From Flexicrinis sp001567485 (GTDB taxonomy: Bacteria > Chloroflexota > Anaerolineae > Aggregatilineales > Phototrophicaceae), in contig SZPI01000064.1 in the NCBI GenBank assembly GCA_030263635.1, positions 1 through 29,966 of the forward strand: a stretch of DNA of 29,966 nucleotides. Direction: 5' to 3'. Made by a program: the position numbers and the translations under genes. Of the stretch, positions 24,184-29,966 are shown piece after piece. Positions within the stretch are counted from its first letter, which is position 1. Each line of letters begins with the position of its first letter. The notes under the pieces are model-generated. The model did no database searches. It worked only from the letters and a program-made list of their open reading frames with translations, and had not been told where the DNA came from.

Positions 24184-24210
24184 TCGGGTCAGACAAAGGA
24201 AAACTTACGG

Positions 24211-26193
24211 GTGCGGGCTGCTGCCGTCGTCATCGTTCTGCTGCTTTTTACCGCTATCGTGGCCTGTGCGCCGCTTCAAGCGCAGTCCGTCATCCCCAGC
24301 ACGACCGAGGCGTTCGTACGTAATGCACACCTCGGCTTGGCGCATGTGAGCGCGCCGGACGGCGGCACGGCGGCGGAACGGTATATCACGGCGCTGTCGC
24401 TCGGCGCGTCGTGGAACCGCTTCCCCCTGTATTGGGATCGCATCGAGACATCGCCCGGCAACTTCCAGTGGAGCGCCTACGACCGGCAGATCGCCGACGA
24501 TCTTCAGTTCGACTTGCAAATCAACGCCATCCTGCTGGGCCGGCCCGGATTCTACGCCGATGGCGAGCGCATCACCGGTATGCACACCCCGATCTTCGCC
24601 GACGGCACCGACACGCCCGCCGCCGACAAGCCGCTAAACCCGGACAATCCGTGGGCGCGCTACGTGTTCGAGACCGTCAATCGCTATAAACCGGATGGCG
24701 CGGCCGCCGCGGCCGGAATGCTGCCGCCCGGTGTCGGCATTCGCGTGTGGGAAATCTGGAACGAGCCGGACGTCAAGCTCTTCTGGTCGGCGTCGATCGG
24801 CGATTACGCGCGCTTGCTCAAGGTCGCCTACTTGTCCGCCAAGCAGGCCGACCCGAACGCCCAGATCATGTTCGCCGGCCTGCTGTTCGGCACCGAGGAC
24901 AACTGGCTGGCGCGCGTGCTGGCGATCTTCGAGCAAGACCCACAGCGCGAGGCGCACAACTGGTACATGGACATCGTCGCCATCCACGCCTACGCCGATC
25001 CGTGGCGCACGGGATGGCTGGTGCTCAACGTCAAGCAGTCGCTGATCGCCTACGGGCTGACCCGGCCGATCTGGGTGACGGAGACTGGCGTGCCGGTCTG
25101 GGACGATTACCCCGGCCCGACATGGGCCAGCGATCCCGCGCAGCACCAACTGCGGGCGACCCAAATCCAGCAGGCGTGGTATGTCATCCAGAGCGCGGTG
25201 TACGGCTGGCACGAAGGCGCCGACGTGTTGATCTTTCACCAGCTTTATGACGACTGTGGCGACCAACCCGCCGGCACCGACTTCCCGCCGCACAACGGGA
25301 CGCTGTGCGCCGCCGGGACGTTGTGCAGCGGCGATGCCCACGGCCTGTTTCGCAACGTGAGATCGTCGGTGTGTTTCTCGCAGCACCCGGTGCCGGGGTC
25401 GCCGCGCCCGTCCGCGACGGCGTATCTGCTGCTGGCGCAGGTCTTCGACAGCGGCTTTACGCCCCTGCCCGACATCACGCTCAGCGCCGAACAGGTCAGC
25501 ACCGGCCAGCCGCTGGGCGTGTTCGCGGCCGCGTTCGAGATGGCCGACGGCCGGCGGATCACAGCGTACTGGAACCGCACCGCCACCGCCACGACCATCG
25601 CGGTCGACGCTGCCGGTTTCAACGCGCAGCGCGTCATGCTCGACGGCGACGAACTCTTAGCCCCAGACGAAAACGGCCAGTATCGTCTCGTGCTTCCACC
25701 TGCCATGCCCGACGGCTATCCAGAGCTTCAGCCCGGCGCCGATTCGGCCATCGGCGGCGCGCCGGTTCTGGTGATTGAACGCCCCGAAGGCGTGGTCGAT
25801 CTGGTGCGGTTCCAACGTTCGTTAGGGCCGGTCGGCGTCCCGGTGGTGTCCGTGCCGCAAGCCCCGACGACGCCTACGCCCATCCCGACCATCGACCCGG
25901 CCAATGACACGACCGCGCCGCTGGCGTTCATGCGCCCGCTGCCCGACTCCAGCCCGACGACCTTCACGGTCGCATGGGGCGGCGCGGACAACAGCGGGAT
26001 CGACCTCTACCTGGTGTGGGTGCGCGTCGACGGAGGCGACTGGGCGCCGTGGCTGGAGACGGAAGCGACCGGCGCGACGTATCAGGGCGAGCCGGGGCGG
26101 CGCTACGAGTTCGACGTGTGGGCGCGCGATCTGGCCGGTAATTGGACGAGCCGCACCGAGCTGGTCGCCCAGACCGCCACGACCGTCGAATGA
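24211..26193 (+). CDS. secreted (lipo)protein with glycoside-hydrolase-like TIM barrel and Ig/FN3-like C-terminus
   Basis: This 660-residue protein starts at GTG with AAAGGA 10 bases upstream. The signal peptide ends in a lipobox-like IVAC (C19). The catalytic part (about 35-400) is a clan GH-A type beta/alpha barrel: SWNRFPLYWDRIE (a typical early strand), WEIWNEPD with acid/base E185, and IWVTETGVP with nucleophile E291. The spacing of about 106 residues fits retaining glycosidases of the GH39/GH5-like group. A beta region (about 400-540) follows, then a Thr/Pro linker (about 553-566) and a C-terminal FN3/Ig-like module (about 570-655). It probably cleaves an extracellular polysaccharide while anchored to the envelope. 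The exact family and substrate cannot be assigned. Several Cys pairs around 345-390 could form disulfides. Confidence 0.87.
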   Translation: MRAAAVVIVLLLFTAIVACAPLQAQSVIPSTTEAFVRNAHLGLAHVSAPDGGTAAERYITALSLGASWNRFPLYWDRIETSPGNFQWSAYDRQIADDLQFDLQINAILLGRPGFYADGERITGMHTPIFADGTDTPAADKPLNPDNPWARYVFETVNRYKPDGAAAAAGMLPPGVGIRVWEIWNEPDVKLFWSASIGDYARLLKVAYLSAKQADPNAQIMFAGLLFGTEDNWLARVLAIFEQDPQREAHNWYMDIVAIHAYADPWRTGWLVLNVKQSLIAYGLTRPIWVTETGVPVWDDYPGPTWASDPAQHQLRATQIQQAWYVIQSAVYGWHEGADVLIFHQLYDDCGDQPAGTDFPPHNGTLCAAGTLCSGDAHGLFRNVRSSVCFSQHPVPGSPRPSATAYLLLAQVFDSGFTPLPDITLSAEQVSTGQPLGVFAAAFEMADGRRITAYWNRTATATTIAVDAAGFNAQRVMLDGDELLAPDENGQYRLVLPPAMPDGYPELQPGADSAIGGAPVLVIERPEGVVDLVRFQRSLGPVGVPVVSVPQAPTTPTPIPTIDPANDTTAPLAFMRPLPDSSPTTFTVAWGGADNSGIDLYLVWVRVDGGDWAPWLETEATGATYQGEPGRRYEFDVWARDLAGNWTSRTELVAQTATTVE

Positions 26194-26280
26194 CGCGCTG
26201 AAGCCACGCATCCTCGCTGGCCTAACAATCACACGCGAATTTAGGTAATACTACTCATGCGCATCACTGAGACGCGCAGT

Positions 26281-26296
26281 ATATTGAGTACAATAT
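26281..26296 (+). promoter_or_regulatory. 16-bp palindrome and -10 before the CARF-HTH gene
   Basis: ATATTG-AGTA-CAATAT is a perfect inverted repeat (6-bp arms). It contains a -10-like TACAAT at 26289-26294, 36 bases before the ATG at 26330. No -35 is evident. A HTH-dimer site over a promoter is the natural reading, and autoregulation by the adjacent HTH protein is a plausible inference. Confidence 0.5.
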
Positions 26297-26329
26297 CTGT
26301 ATTGGCATTAGGACAGCAACGGTTACTGA

Positions 26330-27133
26330 ATGACTGATGTATTTGTAGCCACGCTGGGCCAGCGGCCAGAGGCCATCACAGTTGCGCTCGACGCGCTCAT
26401 GGACTCGGTTCACATTCATCGTTCAATCATCATTCATACGGATCCACGCGCGGCAAATCTCGCCGACGCCTATGCGTCACTCAAAAGCGTCCTCGACACG
26501 GACTATTCGATTCCTGTCGAGTGGCGCGAAGTGCGGCACGCCGACGGTCGTCCCCTGTCCGAGATCACCACGCGTGAAGCGGCGGAGGGTTATTTCAAGC
26601 ACCTGTATAACACCCTGCGCGAGCTGAAGCAGCACTGCACCGTGCATCTGCTGGTCTCAAGCGGACGCAAGCCGATGAGCATCTACGCGACGCTGGCCGC
26701 CAGCGCGCTATTCGGCCACGCCGACCGGGTATGGGTGGTGCTGTCGCCTGACCACGTGATCGCCCCGGGTAAATTCCACATCAAATCGCGTGAGCGCCGG
26801 CACGTCCAGTTGGTCGATCTGCCGCTGGTCGCCGCGCGCTTCGCGCCGGGCATGGCCCCGGAAAACGTTGAGGAGTTCCTCACCCTTCGGCGCGACGCAC
26901 GCACACTGTTCATGGTGAAGCTCAGCGACGAGGAGCGCAATGTCGTCGAAACGCTGATGAAGCATCCCTACTCCACCAACGGTCAGCTGGCGCTTGTGCT
27001 GGGCAAATCCCCGCGCACCATCGACAATCAGTTGAGCAGCGTTTATGGCAAGCTGGTAGCGTTCCTCGACTCCGGCGAGCATGTGAAAGACAAGAAGCGC
27101 CTACTGGTCGACTTCCTGCGCAACAGCGGTTAG
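26330..27133 (+). CDS. CARF-like domain fused to LuxR-type HTH (putative ligand-responsive regulator)
   Basis: This is a 267-residue protein. The N-terminal Rossmann-like domain (about 1-165) looks like the CRISPR-associated NE0113/Csx14 type of CARF domain. The first strand and loop are VATLGQRPEAIT (6-17), the second conserved loop is SSGRKPMSIYATLAA (110-124), and FGHADRVWVVL follows. These loops bind cyclic oligoadenylate in characterised CARF proteins. The C-terminal part (about 197-245) is a LuxR-like HTH: LSDEERNVVETL, NGQLALVLGKSPRTIDNQL and SSVYGKL. No nuclease motif is present. No cas gene or CRISPR array lies in the window, so this is an orphan regulator or belongs to a non-CRISPR system. 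It stands just before a restriction-modification cassette. Its ATG lies in CTGAATG, a string also found in the two repeat modules downstream. Confidence 0.85.
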   Translation: MTDVFVATLGQRPEAITVALDALMDSVHIHRSIIIHTDPRAANLADAYASLKSVLDTDYSIPVEWREVRHADGRPLSEITTREAAEGYFKHLYNTLRELKQHCTVHLLVSSGRKPMSIYATLAASALFGHADRVWVVLSPDHVIAPGKFHIKSRERRHVQLVDLPLVAARFAPGMAPENVEEFLTLRRDARTLFMVKLSDEERNVVETLMKHPYSTNGQLALVLGKSPRTIDNQLSSVYGKLVAFLDSGEHVKDKKRLLVDFLRNSG

Positions 27134-27174
27134 CCGGCGTGGGTGCGTGCTGCAGTGCCGTCGCTAGCTTGCGC

Positions 27175-27210
27175 TCATATAATGACGTTACATTCAGCGG
27201 CGTCTGAATG
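27175..27210 (+). promoter_or_regulatory. promoter module copy 1: TATAATG plus CATTCA-N8-TGAATG
   Basis: TATAAT (27178-27183) is followed 7 bases later by an inverted repeat, CATTCA (27191-27196) - 8 bases - TGAATG (27205-27210), which begins at the expected transcription start. 27 of 36 bases match a second module at 29905-29940; arms and -10 are identical while the loops differ. It lies upstream of the methyltransferase gene. Confidence 0.6.
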
Positions 27211-27239
27211 ACAAATCCAGATACAATAAGCGGGATTAG

Positions 27240-28841
27240 TTGACAACGAAGATCGTCGAGACACGTTCAAATTCTTCATCTCGGATGAGGAACGTTCGCT
27301 CCGCGCGGAACAAGTTAGAGTGCGAATTCGCTACAGCGTTGCGGAACACTTCAGAGAACTTCGAGCAGAATGCGCCAGATGTAATCGGTAAGCCCGACAT
27401 AGTCTTCCGTGACAGGAAGCTAGCCGTGTTCGTCGATGGTGACTATTGGCACGGAAACCAGTGGGAACTTCGAGGAAAGCGCTGCTTAGAGGAGCAGTTT
27501 CACCTATCAACAAATGCCGGTTATTGGATCCGGAAGATCAGAACCAATATGAAGCGGGACGCACGACAGACTTCGGAACTAGCTAAAACGGGATGGAGTG
27601 TGCTGCGTTTTTGGGAGAGTGACCTTCAGGATCACATGGAGAACGGGGTGGCGCAGGTGTTGGAGTCACTAACCAGTCCGATCGAGGCAGGACCAGAAGC
27701 CAAGATGTTGGGGGATATGACAGTCGCGGAGTTTTTCGCCGGGATCGGGTTGATGCGACTCGGACTCGAGCGTGCGGGTTGGGCTGTGCGATTCGCCAAT
27801 GATATTGACCCCAACAAGGAAAAGATGTATCACGCGCAGTTTCCTGATTCAGACTTGCATTTCCACCTCGAAGATGTCCATCTTATAGATGTCGCTGTGG
27901 TTCCTCAGACGACTTTGGCTACTGCCTCATTTCCATGCAACGATCTCTCGCTCGCCGGGGCGCGAGATGGCCTGGAAGGTTCAGAGTCATCGGCTTTCTG
28001 GGGATTCACTAGGGTTCTACGTGAACTTGGCAACCACCGTCCCGCAATGGTTCTTCTGGAGAATGTTCCGGGCCTCCTAACCTCTCACGGTGGCGAGGAT
28101 TTTAAGAGCGTTCTTGGAGAGCTAAATGCACTCGGCTATTTAGTCGATACGTTTATGATAGACGCCAAGTATTTTGTGCCTCAGAGCAGGCTGCGCCTGT
28201 TCGTTGTTGGCGTTCAGTCAGCAGTAGTGGCGGAAGCCAATATGAAGACGTCTTCGCTCGCTCAAGAGAGCGCCATTCGCAGTAACGCATTGGTTCGCTT
28301 CATCAAGCATAACCCGCAGATCGATTGGCTCATTCGACCACTACCAGACCCACCCGTCTCCACTCACCAGCTAGCCTCGGTCATTGAGGACACACCTGAC
28401 AGCTTGACAGATTGGTGGCCGCAAGACCGGGCCGACTATCTAGTTAGTCAACTTAGCCCGTCTCATCGCCAGAGACTGAATGGCATGATGGATCAGAGCG
28501 CATGGTCCTTCGCGACCGCGTTTCGCAGAACGCGAAAAGGGGCGTCCACAGCAGAACTGCGCACTGATGGAATCGCAGGGTGCCTTCGCACTCCGCGTGG
28601 TGGGAGCGCACGCCAAATCCTTATCAAGGCAGGCTTCGGCCAATATCAGGTTCGCCTTCTCTCGCCACGCGAGTGTGCGCGTCTGATGGGGGCGGATGAT
28701 TTTCCCATCGACGTTTCGGTGAACCAAGCATTGTTCGGATTCGGCGATGCGGTCTGTGTGCCTGTCATCGAATGGATCGCTCTGAACTATCTAAACCCAC
28801 TTGTCAACAAGCTTCTCCGCAGACACCTACAGAGTCAGTAA
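27240..28841 (+). CDS. Vsr-type endonuclease fused to C5-cytosine DNA methyltransferase
   Basis: This 533-residue fusion starts at TTG. The N-terminal part (about 1-145) is a Vsr-like very-short-patch-repair nuclease: ETRSNSSSRMRNVRSARNKLE (start motif, in two parts), GKPDIVF with D53, FVDGDYWHG with H71, YWIRKIRTNMKRD and GWSVLRFWESDL. The C-terminal part (about 160-520) is a C5 methyltransferase: motif I VAEFFAGIGL, motif IV FPCNDLSLAG with catalytic C233, motif VI ENVPG (274-278), motif VIII QSRLRLFVVGV, and motif X NQALFGFGDAV. It should methylate cytosine in a specific site, and the Vsr part may nick T:G mismatches arising from 5mC deamination. The TTG start is preferred over ATG 27285 because the upstream residues match the Vsr N-terminus. 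GC content is about 50%, well below the window. It precedes the DUF4928 gene by 17 bases. Confidence 0.92.
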   Translation: MTTKIVETRSNSSSRMRNVRSARNKLECEFATALRNTSENFEQNAPDVIGKPDIVFRDRKLAVFVDGDYWHGNQWELRGKRCLEEQFHLSTNAGYWIRKIRTNMKRDARQTSELAKTGWSVLRFWESDLQDHMENGVAQVLESLTSPIEAGPEAKMLGDMTVAEFFAGIGLMRLGLERAGWAVRFANDIDPNKEKMYHAQFPDSDLHFHLEDVHLIDVAVVPQTTLATASFPCNDLSLAGARDGLEGSESSAFWGFTRVLRELGNHRPAMVLLENVPGLLTSHGGEDFKSVLGELNALGYLVDTFMIDAKYFVPQSRLRLFVVGVQSAVVAEANMKTSSLAQESAIRSNALVRFIKHNPQIDWLIRPLPDPPVSTHQLASVIEDTPDSLTDWWPQDRADYLVSQLSPSHRQRLNGMMDQSAWSFATAFRRTRKGASTAELRTDGIAGCLRTPRGGSARQILIKAGFGQYQVRLLSPRECARLMGADDFPIDVSVNQALFGFGDAVCVPVIEWIALNYLNPLVNKLLRRHLQSQ

Positions 28842-28858
28842 CGAAGGAGCTATCAACC

Positions 28859-29830
28859 GTGCTGGGAAGTGATGCTGTGCGGGAGCGTTTTCAAGATTGG
28901 TACAACAGCTTGGAGTTGACACGCAGCGGCTTTCCTGCGCGAGGAACCATCGCTGGCGCCTTAGTAGTACTTGATAGGCTACAGGAAGACTTCACGCTTG
29001 ACATAGACAAGCACACAGCACGCGGTGGTTCACAGATTATCGGTACGAGTGGAAAGGCGGTTCAGAGCATTCTTGCGAAGTTCGGCGAAACGAGACCCTT
29101 TCTAAGCGAAGGAGGTCGGACGAATCGCGGCCTGCGTGGAGACATACAGTCACTGCTTTCACACCTTGATGAACCCACTTTTACTGCCATGGACAGCGAA
29201 GCTAGACGTGTCATCCTGAGCGAATTTCAACAAGTCCTCGTTCAACGCGTACAAGACTGGCACAATCGACAGCGAATCAAAGTGACGTTCAGTTCGCACA
29301 AAAGCACGCGGACGCTCATCAAGGAAATCCTTCAGATTGCTCGGAATGAAGGCAAGGCAGGGCCAGTTGCACAGTATCTCGTTGGGGCCAAACTTCAACG
29401 AAGGCTCTCAGACAAGGGTATTGTCGTGAGCAATGAGTCATTCAGTACTGCGGATACCCAGCTCGGTAGACAGGGTGATTTTCTGATAGGGAATACGGTC
29501 TTTCACGTTACCGTGGCGCCCCAAGTGGCCGTATACGAGAAATGCGCAAGAAATATCCAAGATGGTTATCGTCCGTACCTGTTGGTCGAAGACGATACAG
29601 TTTTTGGCGCTCGCCAGAATGCTGAACAAGCAGCACCCGGTCAGATCACTGTCGAATCAATCGAGTCTTTCGTGGGACAGAACATTGACGAGATGGCTGG
29701 TTTCACTAACGACACAAGGCGTAAAGAACTGTTTAGCCTTCTGCAAACGTATAATCACCGGGTGGATTTGGTAGAAAACGACAAGTCAGTTCTGATTGAA
29801 ATCCCGCATAATCTCGAGTCTGACGCTTAG
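28859..29830 (+). CDS. DUF4928 protein, putative restriction endonuclease partner
   Basis: This is a 323-residue protein that resembles DUF4928 proteins, which commonly follow C5 methyltransferases and are thought to be the restriction component. Recognisable stretches are RGTIAGALVVLDRL, ARGGSQIIGTSGKAVQSIL, LSEGGRTNRGLRGDI, YLVGAKLQRRL, SFSTADTQLGRQGDFLIGN (D207) and FHVTVAP, followed by ENIQDGYRP-like helices. The GDFLIG..FHVT segment may be the nuclease core, but a full PD-(D/E)xK set is not obvious. The GTG at 28859 is preferred because AAGGAG (28844-28849) is well spaced before it. An ATG at 28772 would overlap the methyltransferase gene by 70 bases without a ribosome site. GC content is low, as in the methyltransferase. 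The recognition site is unknown. Confidence 0.85.
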   Translation: MLGSDAVRERFQDWYNSLELTRSGFPARGTIAGALVVLDRLQEDFTLDIDKHTARGGSQIIGTSGKAVQSILAKFGETRPFLSEGGRTNRGLRGDIQSLLSHLDEPTFTAMDSEARRVILSEFQQVLVQRVQDWHNRQRIKVTFSSHKSTRTLIKEILQIARNEGKAGPVAQYLVGAKLQRRLSDKGIVVSNESFSTADTQLGRQGDFLIGNTVFHVTVAPQVAVYEKCARNIQDGYRPYLLVEDDTVFGARQNAEQAAPGQITVESIESFVGQNIDEMAGFTNDTRRKELFSLLQTYNHRVDLVENDKSVLIEIPHNLESDA

Positions 29831-29904
29831 TCCTCCTCCGGCATTATACCCTTCTGAACTGCGTTGTATGGTTTGCATCGGCCATTGTCGCGCCTGCCCT
29901 GCCC

Positions 29905-29940
29905 TCCTATAATGGCATTGCATTCAACAATTTCTGAATG
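29905..29940 (+). promoter_or_regulatory. promoter module copy 2 at the right edge
   Basis: A -35-like TTGTCG (29885-29890) sits 17 bases before TATAAT (29908-29913), followed by CATTCA (29921-29926) - 8 bases - TGAATG (29935-29940). It probably drives a gene starting at one of the ATGs at 29938, 29942 or 29952; too little sequence remains to choose. The rest of the gap (29831-29904) shows nothing else. Confidence 0.6.
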
Positions 29941-29966
29941 GATGGCAGCGTATGGCACGGTTCGTC

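Noticed and set aside
26194..27239. Search for a CRISPR array or cas genes around the CARF-like protein
   Set aside because: No regularly spaced repeat and no Cas motifs were seen; the protein is treated as an orphan regulator.
28772..28858. Upstream ATG extension of the DUF4928 protein
   Set aside because: It would overlap the methyltransferase gene by 70 bases with no ribosome site. The GTG at 28859 has a well-placed AAGGAG and follows the stop.

Overview
The window is about 30 kb of GC-rich (roughly two-thirds G+C by eye) bacterial chromosome. It most resembles a Chloroflexota (Anaerolineae-like) genome. That is an inference from overall character: a very large multi-GAF sensor kinase, a DUF348/G5/3D-domain wall protein, a DUF402 gene beside thiN, a DUF4928 restriction partner, and a protein with an LQR..GN leader of the kind seen next to contractile-injection-system genes. 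No rRNA, tRNA or taxonomic marker gene is present, so the phylum is not proven.

Layout. (1) 1-2.7 kb: the tail of an unidentified gene, a membrane-anchored DUF348/G5/3D protein, and a convergent CcdA-like thiol-electron membrane protein. (2) 2.9-14.7 kb: a signalling and housekeeping block, all on the + strand. It holds a response regulator with a degenerate GGDEF-like output domain, a 2,405-residue sensor kinase with about ten GAF domains, a single-domain response regulator, an alpha/beta hydrolase-fold protein lacking its nucleophile, thiamine pyrophosphokinase, a DUF402 protein and an ABC ATPase. From the kinase onward the genes overlap or lie within a few bases of each other, so they read as one operon that ends in a hairpin. 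(3) 14.8-19.7 kb, - strand: ssb with a recognisable promoter overlapped by an 11-bp perfect inverted repeat, the LQR..GN-leader protein with many hydrophobic helices, a secreted protein and a pentapeptide-repeat protein. (4) 19.7-26.2 kb: a membrane-anchored SGNH hydrolase, two tandem paralogous HEAT-like/multi-helix membrane proteins on the - strand, a DUF4864-like protein and a secreted glycoside-hydrolase-like lipoprotein.

(5) 26.2 kb to the end is an accessory, defence-like island. A CARF-like domain fused to a LuxR-type HTH sits behind a 16-bp palindrome. It is followed by a lower-GC (about 50%) two-gene restriction-modification cassette: a Vsr-type nuclease fused to a C5-cytosine methyltransferase, then a DUF4928 protein. 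The cassette is bracketed by two diverged copies of a 36-bp module made of a TATAATG -10 element plus the inverted repeat CATTCA-N8-TGAATG. The second copy is the likely promoter of a gene that starts just as the window ends.

The most interesting items are the CARF-HTH/Vsr-methyltransferase/DUF4928 neighbourhood with its shared promoter module, the LQR..GN-leader protein, the operator-like repeat over the ssb promoter, and the nucleophile-less hydrolase inside a signalling operon. No CRISPR array, cas nuclease, transposase or RNA gene was seen.
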